A stretch of 64,000 nucleotides of DNA from JAVJSF01 sp040219555 (GCA_040219555.1 JAVJSF010000006.1:186001-250000); one strand, 5' to 3'. Positions 7,947 to 16,452 are shown, numbered from the stretch's first letter. The notes: generated by a model not told the origin, from the letters alone. Made by a program: numbers and translations.

Positions 7947-8872
7947 CTCAGCACCTCCACCAGGGCCTCCTCGATGGTGCGCCCGGCCGGCCGCAGCGCG
8001 TGCAGCGAGGCGCCGGCGTCGGCGAGGGCGTCGCGGATCGCGTCGGCCAGGGCGTCCGGCGCGGCGCCGGTGACCGCCAGCTCGCCCGCGGCGCCCGGCG
8101 TCACGCCCAGCCCCCGGGCGGTCAGGAGGGCGGCGACCCGGTCCACGTCGCCTCCGAGGACGACGCGCAGGCCGCCTTCGGCAACCCCGTCGCGCAGGTC
8201 GTCGATGGGGCCGTCGTGTGCGACGGTCCCATCGCGCAGCACCACCACGGCGTCGCAGGTGCGCGTGATGTCCTCGAGCACGTGCGACGACATCAGCACC
8301 GCGATGTCCAGCTCGCGCGACAGGCGGCGCACCAGGGTGAGCATCTCCTCGCGACCCGCCGGGTCGAGGCCGTTCGTGGGCTCGTCCAGGATCACCAGGT
8401 CCGGCGAGTGCACCAGGGCCTGGGCCAGCTTGGTGCGCTGGGTCATGCCCGTGGAGAAGGTACCGATCAGGCGTGAGCGCTCCTCCTCCAGGCCCACCTG
8501 GAACAGGACCTCGGAGGCTCGCAGCACCGCGGTGCGGTGATCCAGCCCGCGCAGCTCACCCATGTGGACCACGAAGTCGCGGGCGGTCATGTCGCGGGGC
8601 AGGCAGCCGCGCTCGGGCATGTAGCCCAGGCGCCGGCGCAGGTCCCACGCGCCGTCGGCCACCTCGACCCCCAGCACCGACAGGCTTCCGGCCGCCGGCC
8701 GGATGAGCCCCAGCAGGCATTTCATGAGCGTCGACTTGCCGGCGCCGTTGGCTCCCAGCAGTCCGGTGGCGCGGGCCGTGACGGTGACGTCGACCGCCGA
8801 CAGCGCTGTCAGGGCGCCGAAGCGCACGGTGACGCCATCGGCCCGGATGACGGGGGCGGTGGGGCTGGGCAC
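7943..8872 (-). CDS. ABC transporter ATP-binding protein
   Basis: The product is 309 aa from GTG 8872. Walker A is GANGAGKST, the signature FSTGMTQRT, Walker B LVILDEP, and MSSHVLED carries the H-loop His. It is a paralogue of the 6103-7047 ATPase. An in-frame ATG at 8935 would make the N-terminus run through the ino1 terminator hairpin, so the GTG beyond it is preferred. It heads the five-gene overlapping unit that ends with the Rpf-type hydrolase. Confidence 0.85.
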   Translation of the reverse strand: MPSPTAPVIRADGVTVRFGALTALSAVDVTVTARATGLLGANGAGKSTLMKCLLGLIRPAAGSLSVLGVEVADGAWDLRRRLGYMPERGCLPRDMTARDFVVHMGELRGLDHRTAVLRASEVLFQVGLEEERSRLIGTFSTGMTQRTKLAQALVHSPDLVILDEPTNGLDPAGREEMLTLVRRLSRELDIAVLMSSHVLEDITRTCDAVVVLRDGTVAHDGPIDDLRDGVAEGGLRVVLGGDVDRVAALLTARGLGVTPGAAGELAVTGAAPDALADAIRDALADAGASLHALRPAGRTIEEALVEVLS

Positions 8873-8907
8873 TCCGGGGAGGCTACTACCGGAGACGGCC
8901 GGCACGA

Positions 8908-8936
8908 CATGCGCGCCACGCGATGTGGCGCGCATG
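8908..8936 (-). terminator. Hairpin terminator downstream of ino1
   Basis: CATGCGCGCCAC (8908-8919) pairs perfectly with GTGGCGCGCATG (8925-8936): a 12-bp stem with a 5-nt loop, 25 bp beyond the ino1 stop codon. No U-tract. It lies between two same-strand genes and separates ino1 from the ABC unit. Confidence 0.7.
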
Positions 8937-8961
8937 AGGCGGTCGGGTTGCCGCGATGGGG

Positions 8962-10095
8962 CTAGGCGGAGGTGGTCTGCGCGACGCTGCCCGGGGCGGG
9001 CAGGACGGCCGAGGCACCGGGGCCCTCGCCGGCGATGAACTCCTCGGTGAGGCGACGGCAGACATCGTCCGGGTACTGCACCGGCGGGCTCTTCATCAGG
9101 TAGGAGGACGGGCCCTCGAGCGAGCCCCCGAGGCCACGGTCGAGGCCGAGCTTGGCCAGGCGGACGGCGTCGATGACGATGCCCGCCGAGTTCGGCGAGT
9201 CCCACACCTCGAGCTTGAGCTCGATGCTGAGCGGCACGTCGCCGAAGCCGCTCCCCTCGAGCCGGATGTGGGCCCACTTGCGGTCCTTCAGCCACGGCAC
9301 ATGGTCCGACGGGCCGATGTGGACGTCGTCCGGGTGGAACGTGCTGTCCATGATCGAGGTGACCGCGTTGGTCTTGGAGATCTTCTTGCTCTCCAGCCGC
9401 TCGCGCTCGAGCATGTTCAGGAAGTCGGTGTTCCCCCCGAAGTTGAGCTGCGAGGTGTGGTCCAGGTGCACGCCGCGCTCGCGCATCAGGCGGGCCAGGG
9501 TGCGGTGCACGATGGTGGCGCCGACCTGGCTCTTGATGTCATCGCCCACGATGGGCAGCCCGCGCTCGGCGAAACGCTCCTGCCAGTAGGGCTCGCGGCC
9601 GATGAACACCGGCACGCAGTTCACGAAACCGCAGCCGGCGCGCAGGATCTGCTCCACGTACCACTTGGTCGCGTTCTCGGAGCCGACCGGCAGGTAGCTG
9701 ACCACCACGTGGGTGTTGGTGTCGCGCAGGATCCCCACGATGTCGGCGGTGGGGCCCTCGGCCTTGGGGATGATCTCCGACAGGTACTTGCCGAGGCCGT
9801 CGTGGGTCATGCCACGGTGGACGGGCACGTCGAGCTTCGGGACGTCCGAGATCTTGATGGTGTTGTTGGGCTCGGCGAAGATCGCCTCGGAGAGGTCGGT
9901 CCCCACCTTGCGCGCATCGATGTCGAAGGCGGCGGTGAAGTTGATGTCCCGCACGTGGTAGCCACCGAGGTCGACGTGCATCAGGCCCGGCACGAACTCA
10001 TCGGGGGAGGCGTTGCGGTAGTACTCCACGCCCTGGACGAGCGACGAGGCGCAGTTGCCGACGCCGATGATCGCTACGTTGACGGTGTCACTCAC
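8962..10095 (-). CDS. ino1: myo-Inositol-1-phosphate synthase
   Basis: The product is 377 aa, the size of the short bacterial/actinobacterial class. It converts glucose 6-phosphate to inositol 1-phosphate with NAD, feeding phosphatidylinositol and, in many actinobacteria, mycothiol. VNVAIIGVGNCASSLVQGV is the NAD-binding Rossmann loop; the family motifs SQLNFGGNTDFLNM and LELKLEVWDSPNSAG-like SIELKLEVWDSPNSAG are present. GTG 10095 is preferred because AAGGAG lies 9 nt upstream. Divergently upstream is the recombinase-like gene; a 27-bp palindrome covers both promoters, so the two are likely co-regulated. Confidence 0.95.
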   Translation of the reverse strand: MSDTVNVAIIGVGNCASSLVQGVEYYRNASPDEFVPGLMHVDLGGYHVRDINFTAAFDIDARKVGTDLSEAIFAEPNNTIKISDVPKLDVPVHRGMTHDGLGKYLSEIIPKAEGPTADIVGILRDTNTHVVVSYLPVGSENATKWYVEQILRAGCGFVNCVPVFIGREPYWQERFAERGLPIVGDDIKSQVGATIVHRTLARLMRERGVHLDHTSQLNFGGNTDFLNMLERERLESKKISKTNAVTSIMDSTFHPDDVHIGPSDHVPWLKDRKWAHIRLEGSGFGDVPLSIELKLEVWDSPNSAGIVIDAVRLAKLGLDRGLGGSLEGPSSYLMKSPPVQYPDDVCRRLTEEFIAGEGPGASAVLPAPGSVAQTTSA

Positions 10096-10165
10096 GGGGC
10101 GCATCTCCTTGGTGCGGGGGGCCGGCCACCCCGGCGGGGAGCCGTGCACTAACTCGTTTCCCGTT

Positions 10166-10194
10166 TTTACACGAACAGTGCATTCGTGTAAAGT
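10166..10194. promoter_or_regulatory. 27-bp palindrome carrying divergent promoters of ino1 and the recombinase-like gene
   Basis: TTTACACGAA (10166-10175) and TTCGTGTAAA (10183-10192) are perfect inverted arms around a 7-bp spacer. Read on +, TTTACA, 17 bp, TAAAGT (10189-10194) forms a promoter whose -10 is 7 nt before GTG 10202, suggesting a leaderless transcript. Read on -, the same arms give TTTACA, 17 bp, TAAAAA toward ino1. A dimer bound here would cover both core promoters. Confidence 0.75.
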
Positions 10195-10201
10195 CCCGGC
10201 C

Positions 10202-10816
10202 GTGAACCGGAGACTGGTGGGATACGTCCGCGTCGCCCCGCGCGAGAATCCGGCCGACCGGCCGTCGCTCGACGCTCAGCGCGAGCTGATCGAGGCCGCC
10301 GCGGCGGACATGGGCGACACCGTGATCGGGGTCGAGCACGATGTGCGCTCGGGACGCTCGCTGCGCCGGCCCGGGGTGCGCGCGGCCATCGCCGCCTGTC
10401 GCGATGCGCAGGCCGACGGGATCATCGTCGCACGCCTGGACCGCCTCACCTATTCGCTGTCGGACCTGGCCGAGTTGATGCGCATGGCGGTGGCGGGCGA
10501 CTACACGATCGTCTCGCTGGCGCCGGCGGTCGACCTGGCCACAGACGGCGGGCGGGCGGTGGGGGAGGTGCTGGCCGAGGCCGCCACCTGGCAGCCCACG
10601 CCCATCGCCAGCGCCGGCCGCGCCATGGGGCGCGCCGGGCGGCCGTCGTCCACGCCGGCGGCCGTGGCGGCCCGCATCCGCACGCTGCGCGCCGAGGGCA
10701 TGACCCTCCAGGGCATCTGCGACACCCTGAACGCCGAGAAGGTGCCCACCCCGCGCGGCGGGGCGCTGTGGCGCCCCACCTCGCTGCGCTCGGTGCTGCG
10801 GGCCGAGCCCCGCTAG
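10202..10816 (+). CDS. Serine-recombinase-derived protein with lost catalytic residues; putative regulator
   Basis: The product is 204 aa. Residues about 4-115 align with the resolvase catalytic domain (GYVRVA, SLDAQRELIEAAA, SGRSLRRPGV, IIVARLDRLTYSL); about 140-204 form the DNA-binding Recombinase-type domain (GMTLQGICDTLNAEKVPTPRG, then W and a final helix). The position of the nucleophilic Ser in YxRVS is Ala12, and the second Arg of the DRLxR motif is Tyr84. The long helix that normally carries further active-site Arg is also unlike the family. Strand exchange is therefore unlikely while DNA binding may persist. It is a full-length, ordinary-composition gene, abutting the convergent MMPL gene stop with no gap. 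Confidence 0.8.
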   Translation: MNRRLVGYVRVAPRENPADRPSLDAQRELIEAAAADMGDTVIGVEHDVRSGRSLRRPGVRAAIAACRDAQADGIIVARLDRLTYSLSDLAELMRMAVAGDYTIVSLAPAVDLATDGGRAVGEVLAEAATWQPTPIASAGRAMGRAGRPSSTPAAVAARIRTLRAEGMTLQGICDTLNAEKVPTPRGGALWRPTSLRSVLRAEPR

Positions 10817-13039
10817 CTACTCCTTCGGGTCCGGCGCCTCCGCGTCGTGCCGGGGCGACTCGATGGTGAGGCGCGGCAGCACGCGGTCCAGCCAGCGGGG
10901 CATGTACCACATGCGCTCGTCGGCCAGGTGCATGATCGCCGGCACCAGGGTGAGCCGGGTCAGGAAGGCGTCGATCAGGACGGCCAGGCCCAGCGCCAGG
11001 CCGAACTCCTTGATGATCCGATCCTCGCCCAGCAGGAAGGCCAGGAAGACCACCGACATGATCAGGGCGGCGGCGACCACGACCCGTCCGATGGCGGACA
11101 TGCCGCGGATGATGGCCGGCCGCGCCCCGTGCCCCAGCGTGTACTCCTCGCGGATGCGGCTGACGAGGAACACCTCGTAGTCCATCGACAGGCCGAAGAC
11201 GATCGCGAACACGATCACCGGGACGAACGATTCGATCGGTCCGGTGCGGTCGAGTCCGATCAGCCCCTGCATCCACCCCCACTGGAAGACGGCCACCACC
11301 ACGCCGAAGGCCGCGGTGACCGACAGGAGGGTCGTCAGCGCAGCCTTGATGGCCACCACGATCGACCGGAATGCCATCGACAGCAGCAGGAAGGTGATGC
11401 CGATGACGGCCAGCAGGAACCACGGCATCCGCTCGAAGATGCGCTTGGAGATGTCCTCGAAGGCCGCGGTGGAGCCGCCGACGTAGGCCACCGCCCCGGT
11501 GCCCACGAGCGCCTCGTCCACCACGTCCGAGCGCAGCAGCTCCACCAGTTCCTGGGTCTCCCGGTCCTGGGGGGCCGAGGTGGGGAAGGCTGTGATGACG
11601 GCGGTGTCTCCCGCCTCGTTCACCAGCGGGGGCGCCACGAAGGCGATGCCGGGCACCTGCTCGAGGCCCGTGACGAGGCGGTCGGCCGCATCCGAGCCGG
11701 CCGGCTGGTCGACGGCCAGCAGCAGCGGCCCGTTGAAGCCGGCGCCGAAGCCCTCGGCCAGCAGGTCGTACGCCTTGCGGGTGGTGGTCTGCGGCGGGCT
11801 GGAGCCGGCGTCGCTGGCACCCAGCTGGATCGAGGCGACCGGGATGGCCAGGAGGATCAGCACGGCCAGGACGCCGACGGTGCAGGCCGCCGCGTGGCGC
11901 GTGACCCAGCCGGCCCAGCGCGCCATGGGGGTCCCGCTGCGGGCCTCCTCCGAGTCGATGTTGGCCTTGACGAAGGGGACCTTCAGGCGGTCGATCCGCG
12001 GGCCCAGCAGGCTCAGGATCGCCGGCAGCAGCGTGACGGCGGCCAGCACCGCGGTGACCACGGTGATGGCCGCGCCCAGACCGAGCTTGGTGATGAAGTC
12101 GAGCCCGATGACCGCGAGCGACGAGATCGAGACCGCCACCGTGACGCCGGCGAACAGGATGGCCCGGCCGGCGGTGGACGCCGCGACGGCAGCGGCGTCC
12201 GGCCCGCTGAGGCCGTCGTGGATGCCCTGGCGGAAGCGCGTGACGATGAACAGGGCGTAGTCGATGCCCACGCCGAGCCCGAGCATGGTCGCCACCACGG
12301 GCGTGATGGTGTTGAAGTTGGTCAGGGCAGCGGCGAGGGTCAGCAGCGCGATGCCCAGGCTGACCGAAACGAGAGCGAGGACGATCGGCAGGCCGGCGGC
12401 GATGAGACCACCGAGCATGAAGATCAGGATCACGATCGCGGCCAGCAGGCCCAGCAACTCGCTGGTGGAGCTGGCCGGCTCCTGGGAGGCCTGGATCACC
12501 GCACCGGTGAACTCGACCTCGGGGGGCGAGCCCTCGACCGCCGCGCGGGCGTCCTCCTGGAAGGAGTCCACGCTCGATGCGGGGACCTCGAAGCCCGGCT
12601 GGTCGAACTGGACCTCGGCACGGGCGATCCGTCCATCCTGGCTGAGTGCGCCGTCCTCGCCGGCGAACGGGTCGCCCACGCCCACGACGCTCGGGTTCGC
12701 ACGGGCCGAATCGAGCGCCGCCTCGACGGCGCGGCGCGACTCGGGGTCCTCCAGCGAGCCCGAGGGCACGGCGAACACCATGGTGGCCGCCTCGCCCGAC
12801 CGGCTGGCGAAGCGCTCCTCCAGCAGATCCTGCGCGCGCTGGGCGTCCGAGTTCGGGATGGTGAACTCGTCGACGAGCGTGCCGCCCACCGTGGCCGTCG
12901 CCGCGAAGATGGCGACGATCAGCAGGATCCAGACCGTGATCGTGCGCCACGCGTGCCGCGCGCAGGCGCGGGCCAGCGAGGCCAGTGCGCCGCGATGCGC
13001 CGGTCGTGGGGGCTCCGTGGGCGTCCGGTCGGCGCTCAT
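10817..13039 (-). CDS. MMPL/RND-family membrane transporter
   Basis: The product is 740 aa from ATG 13039; an upstream start at 13126 would run into the divergent gene. Topology is the MMPL pattern: one helix at about residues 30-50, a large extracytoplasmic domain, a five-helix bundle from about 190 with GLGVGIDYALFIVTRFR, then a second copy of helix, domain and bundle with GLSMDYEVFLVSRIREE. The paired GxDY/MDY motifs carry the proton-relay Asp. Family members export lipids or drugs using the proton gradient. The final ~40 residues are cytosolic and charged. The stop codon directly abuts that of the recombinase-like gene. Confidence 0.9.
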   Translation of the reverse strand: MSADRTPTEPPRPAHRGALASLARACARHAWRTITVWILLIVAIFAATATVGGTLVDEFTIPNSDAQRAQDLLEERFASRSGEAATMVFAVPSGSLEDPESRRAVEAALDSARANPSVVGVGDPFAGEDGALSQDGRIARAEVQFDQPGFEVPASSVDSFQEDARAAVEGSPPEVEFTGAVIQASQEPASSTSELLGLLAAIVILIFMLGGLIAAGLPIVLALVSVSLGIALLTLAAALTNFNTITPVVATMLGLGVGIDYALFIVTRFRQGIHDGLSGPDAAAVAASTAGRAILFAGVTVAVSISSLAVIGLDFITKLGLGAAITVVTAVLAAVTLLPAILSLLGPRIDRLKVPFVKANIDSEEARSGTPMARWAGWVTRHAAACTVGVLAVLILLAIPVASIQLGASDAGSSPPQTTTRKAYDLLAEGFGAGFNGPLLLAVDQPAGSDAADRLVTGLEQVPGIAFVAPPLVNEAGDTAVITAFPTSAPQDRETQELVELLRSDVVDEALVGTGAVAYVGGSTAAFEDISKRIFERMPWFLLAVIGITFLLLSMAFRSIVVAIKAALTTLLSVTAAFGVVVAVFQWGWMQGLIGLDRTGPIESFVPVIVFAIVFGLSMDYEVFLVSRIREEYTLGHGARPAIIRGMSAIGRVVVAAALIMSVVFLAFLLGEDRIIKEFGLALGLAVLIDAFLTRLTLVPAIMHLADERMWYMPRWLDRVLPRLTIESPRHDAEAPDPKE

Positions 13040-13106
13040 CTCACCATCCAGGGGTCGTTGATCGGGAGGACCGCCCGACGGCGGACCGGCGGTATCGTGC
13101 CAGCCC

Positions 13107-13616
13107 ATGGGGACCGGATCGGTCAAGGGGCGGCCAAGGGCGCGATGTTATGTCGCCTCGCCGCTGGGATTCACCGACGCCGGCCGGCTGTGGATGGGCA
13201 CGGTCCTGCTGCCTGCGCTGCAGGCCCGGGTGGAGCCCGTCGACCCGTGGTCGCTCGGGCCCGCGGGCGAGTTCGCCGAGGCCGAGGCGGCCGGGGAGGC
13301 CGCCTACGCGGCGCTCCTGGACGAGGTGGGCCGGCGCAACGCGGCCGCCATCGCCGGCTGCGACCTGCTGCTGGCGGTGCTCGACGGCCAGGAGGTGGAT
13401 GCGGGGACGGCCGCCGAGGTGGGCTATGCGGCGGGCCTGGGGCTGCCCTGCCTGGGTCTGCGGACCGACCTCCGGGTGAGCGGTGAGCCGGGTGCCGGGG
13501 TGAACCTGCAGGTGCGGTGGTTCATCCGGGCCGGCGGGGGAGCGGTGGCAACCACCCTGTCCGAGTTGCTGGGCCTGCTGGAGTCGCCGCCCGCGGGCGC
13601 CGCCCCGCACCGATGA
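13107..13616 (+). CDS. Nucleoside 2-deoxyribosyltransferase family protein
   Basis: The product is 169 aa. The N-terminus YVASPLGFTDAGRLW, a central RNAAAIAGCDLLLAVLDG and DAGTAAEVGYAAGLGLP match the family fold: the Glu in the AEVGYA helix is the usual catalytic position, and the Asp of LDG binds the sugar. It probably transfers or hydrolyses deoxyribosyl groups in nucleotide salvage. A TATCGT hexamer ends 8 nt before the ATG, so transcription may begin nearly at the start codon. Confidence 0.75.
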   Translation: MGTGSVKGRPRARCYVASPLGFTDAGRLWMGTVLLPALQARVEPVDPWSLGPAGEFAEAEAAGEAAYAALLDEVGRRNAAAIAGCDLLLAVLDGQEVDAGTAAEVGYAAGLGLPCLGLRTDLRVSGEPGAGVNLQVRWFIRAGGGAVATTLSELLGLLESPPAGAAPHR

Positions 13617-13667
13617 GTCGGCGGGCCGGCAGCCGTCCACCGGCCACGACACCATGAGGAGGGCGCG

Positions 13668-14222
13668 ATGCGCAGGCTGAAGCTGCAGGTTCAGACCACG
13701 GTGGACGGCTTCATGGCCGGCCCCGACGGCGCGATGGACTGGATGTCCACCGACTGGAGCGACGACGTCGGCTCCCACGTGGAGGCGCTGATGGAGGGCG
13801 TGGACCACATGATCCTGGGCCGCCGGCTGGCCGAGGGGTTCATCCCGCACTGGCTCGCGCGCCCCGAGTGGGAGCCCGAGGAGAGCATCGACTGGATGAA
13901 CGCGACGCCCAAGACCGTCGTGACGACGACGTTGGCCGAGTCCCCCTGGGACGGGGTCGCGCTGGCCCGGGACCCGGTGGGTGCGGTGGAGGGGCTGCGA
14001 GCGGCCGGCGGCGGCGACGTCATCGCCTACGGCGGAGGGACGCTCGTGCGCTCCCTGATCGGCGCCGGCCTCGTGGACGAGGTGCACCTGTTCGTGAACC
14101 CGGTCGCCGTCGGGTCGGGGATGGCCGTGTTCCCGCAGGGGATGACCCCGCTTCGCACCGTCGGCGTGCACCCGTTCGCCTGCGGTATCACCGCCCTGCA
14201 CCTGGAGCCCGCCGCGGGCTGA
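13668..14222 (+). CDS. Dihydrofolate reductase-like (RibD C-terminal fold) protein
   Basis: The product is 184 aa. It has the family pattern: LQVQTTVDGFMAGPDGAMDW at the N-terminus, DHMILGRRLAEGF in the middle, and IAYGGGTLVRSLIGAGLVDEVHLFVNPVA-type NADPH-binding segment near the end. Members of this DHFR/RibD_C superfamily are NADPH-dependent reductases, mostly of unknown substrate. GAGGAGG lies 6 nt before the ATG. Its stop is only 17 bp from the stop of the convergent hydrolase gene. Confidence 0.8.
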   Translation: MRRLKLQVQTTVDGFMAGPDGAMDWMSTDWSDDVGSHVEALMEGVDHMILGRRLAEGFIPHWLARPEWEPEESIDWMNATPKTVVTTTLAESPWDGVALARDPVGAVEGLRAAGGGDVIAYGGGTLVRSLIGAGLVDEVHLFVNPVAVGSGMAVFPQGMTPLRTVGVHPFACGITALHLEPAAG

Positions 14223-14239
14223 GCGAGGCGCCGGCGCCG

Positions 14240-15508
14240 CTACTTCGGGTCGAAGGCCCCCTTGGAGGCGACCAGTGCCACCTCGCTGCCGGGTTGCGCG
14301 CGCTCGCCGGCGCCGGGGCGCTGGGCGATGATCTGCCCGCGAGGCCGCCCGTCGTCGGCGAAGGCGAGGCTCGTGGTGAAGCCGTCCGCCTGCAGGGCGA
14401 CGATCGCGTCGGTGTCGCGCATGCCCACCACGTCGGGCACCCGGCGCGGGTTGCCGGGCTCGCGTTCCCCCAGCGACACGTCGATGGTCACGGTCGTGCC
14501 GATCACCGCCGGCGTCCCGGCCGCGGGCCGCTGTGCGAGGACCGCGCCCCTGGGGCCGTCGCCCAGCCTGCGGGTGATCCGGGCCCGGAGCAGGACCTCG
14601 TCCAGCGCATCCTCCGCCAGGTGCTCCGAGAGGCCGACCAGATCGGGCACGGCCGGGGTCACATGGGGGAGCAGCGCGTCCTGACAGGCGTCGGTGAGGG
14701 CCGCCGAGTCGTGGCCGGCGCCGGGGATCAGGCGGAAGCCCACCCGGCCGCGCCGGCCGTTGCGCTCGGCCAGGTCGTTCATCCGCTCCACCCAGCGGCG
14801 GCCGATCTGGATGCGCGTGGCGCTCTCGCCCCACCCGTCCTCGCAGTGGGCGGGGCGGCACGGCTGCGGGGCGGTGTCCTCGTCGCCCACGACCACCGTC
14901 ACGGGGCGGGTGGCGGCCTCCACCCAGCCCTCGGGATCGGGCCTGATGTCCAGGGCCTGCGTCTCCCCGGCGAGCTCCCAGTGGGCCTCGTGGTGCAGGC
15001 GCCCCATGCCGAAGTGCCAGTGCGCGTCCGGATCGGGGAAGGCGTAGCGCCCGGGTGCGCTCAGCACGGCGGCGATCACGCGGTCGGGGTGGCGCACGAG
15101 GAAACGGTTCGCGAACTGCCCGCCGGCCGAGTGGCCGTACAGGAAGAAGCGCCGGCCCGCCGTCGGAACCCCGGTGATGTGCCCGACCTGGACCAGGATG
15201 CTCTCCACGAACTCGTCGGCGCCCATCACCCGGCCATGGAGGCCCCGGTACCCGCCGAACCCGTCGCCGTGGCTGCCGAAGTCGAGCTGGCCGAAGGCCG
15301 GCGCCACGATGACCGTGCTCGTGTTCTCCGCGAAGGTGCGCCAGCGGTCGATGAACCGCTGCGCCAGGGCCGGGACATCCTGATCGCGCTGCGTCTCGCC
15401 GTGGACCACCACGACCACCCGGGAGTGCTCGGTGTGGCTGTCGGGCACGTACAGCTGGTAGCTGTTCAGCCCGACCTCGTGGACTCGACCGGGCGTGATC
15501 TGCGGCAT
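14240..15508 (-). CDS. Alpha/beta-hydrolase fused to two PASTA domains
   Basis: The product is 422 aa from ATG 15508, with GGAGG close upstream. Residues about 1-290 are an alpha/beta-hydrolase of the PHB-depolymerase/feruloyl-esterase-like type: oxyanion region VVVVVHGETQ, nucleophile elbow GHSAGG and a late His in IPGAGHDSA. Two PASTA repeats follow (about 295-360, VPDLVGLSEH to DVSLGE; about 365-422, VPDVVGMRDT to VASKG). No signal peptide or membrane helix is visible, although PASTA repeats normally act outside the cell on peptidoglycan. The combination is unusual. Function unknown. Confidence 0.8.
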   Translation of the reverse strand: MPQITPGRVHEVGLNSYQLYVPDSHTEHSRVVVVVHGETQRDQDVPALAQRFIDRWRTFAENTSTVIVAPAFGQLDFGSHGDGFGGYRGLHGRVMGADEFVESILVQVGHITGVPTAGRRFFLYGHSAGGQFANRFLVRHPDRVIAAVLSAPGRYAFPDPDAHWHFGMGRLHHEAHWELAGETQALDIRPDPEGWVEAATRPVTVVVGDEDTAPQPCRPAHCEDGWGESATRIQIGRRWVERMNDLAERNGRRGRVGFRLIPGAGHDSAALTDACQDALLPHVTPAVPDLVGLSEHLAEDALDEVLLRARITRRLGDGPRGAVLAQRPAAGTPAVIGTTVTIDVSLGEREPGNPRRVPDVVGMRDTDAIVALQADGFTTSLAFADDGRPRGQIIAQRPGAGERAQPGSEVALVASKGAFDPK

Positions 15509-15764
15509 GACCCCTCCTCGCACGGGTGCTCCCTGGTCCGACCGTGGAGGCGGGTGCCGCGATCCGGCCACCCGCGGGGGTCAGCCGGAACATCCGCGCC
15601 GGCACGGCCCGGCGTCGGCCGGCGCCGCCCCTGGGTCTTTCCGCACGCGAATGACAGTTATGTCGCGTCGGCATGGAGGCCTCCCTGCAGTGGGCTCGGC
15701 CGCGCGACAGGGCGGTATCCCCGTACTCCGTGAAGATCCGGGGGGCGTGGCAGGATCACTGCGG

Positions 15765-16376
15765 ATGGGCAGCCGCTCCCCCCTGACCACCGACCTGATC
15801 ATGGACGCAGCCCTGGGGCTGATCGACCGCGCCGGCCTGCCGGCCTGCACGATGCGGGCCGTCGCGCGTGAACTGGACGTACAGGCCATGTCGCTCTACT
15901 GGCACGTGCGCGACAAGGACGCACTCCTGGACGGCGTGATCCTTCACGTACTCCGTGAGATCGCCGAGCCGCCGGCCCGGCAGCACGACTGGCCGGACGA
16001 CATCCGGGCCTTCGCGCGCCGCTTCCGGCGCGTGATCCTGGCCCACCCCAACGTGGCCCCGCTCATCGCCCAGCGCCCCACCAGCGCGTACGTGGCCGCC
16101 AAGCGCGCCGCGGTGACCGCCCTCGGCAACCTCGAGCGCGCCGGCTTCGACCGCGGTGAGGCCGTGGATGTCGCGCGCGCCGCCGTGCGGTTCGTCTTCG
16201 GCTTCGCCATCACAGAGGCCGGCCGCGACCCGGCGCGCGACGAGCGTTTCGCCGGCGACGGCGAGATGGGCGCCCTGGCCCGGGCCGTGGCCGGTGACGA
16301 TCCCGAGCGGCTGTTCGAGTTCGGTCTGGACGTGCTGATCGACGGCATCTCGGCGCGGCTGGCACCCGCCGGCTGA
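15765..16376 (+). CDS. TetR family transcriptional regulator
   Basis: The product is 203 aa. The N-terminal helix-turn-helix is clear (LIMDAALGLIDRAGLPACTM, then VARELDVQAMSLYWHVRDKD). The C-terminal ligand-binding part (about 75-203) resembles the TetR_C group that includes tetracycline-type regulators, with AHPNVAPLIAQRP. The 256 bp between it and the divergent hydrolase-PASTA gene hold no gene; a short GACA/TGTC inverted motif at about 15653-15664 could be an operator, but weakly. The regulated gene is probably itself, the divergent hydrolase or the downstream oxidoreductase. Confidence 0.85.
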   Translation: MGSRSPLTTDLIMDAALGLIDRAGLPACTMRAVARELDVQAMSLYWHVRDKDALLDGVILHVLREIAEPPARQHDWPDDIRAFARRFRRVILAHPNVAPLIAQRPTSAYVAAKRAAVTALGNLERAGFDRGEAVDVARAAVRFVFGFAITEAGRDPARDERFAGDGEMGALARAVAGDDPERLFEFGLDVLIDGISARLAPAG

Positions 16377-16452
16377 CGTGCGGGACCGGGTCGGCGTATC
16401 GGGGCGACCAGGGTGGCCCGGCCTCCGGCCGCACATTGTCCGCTTTGCCACA

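Noticed and set aside
8873..8935. ATG 8935 as the start of the ABC ATPase
   Set aside because: This would put the 12-bp ino1 terminator hairpin inside the coding region; GTG 8872 lies just before the conserved domain.
10202..10816. Mobile element or integrase with attachment sites
   Set aside because: The recombinase lacks catalytic residues, and there are no flanking direct repeats or cargo genes. The palindrome is better explained as an operator.
15653..15664. GACA-N4-TGTC as the TetR operator
   Set aside because: Half-sites of four bases are too short to support it, and no second copy is seen.
13041..15674. Long minus-strand open frame across the deoxyribosyltransferase and reductase genes
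   Set aside because: It is a shadow frame, while recognised motifs on the plus strand (13107-14222) and the hydrolase frame explain the DNA.
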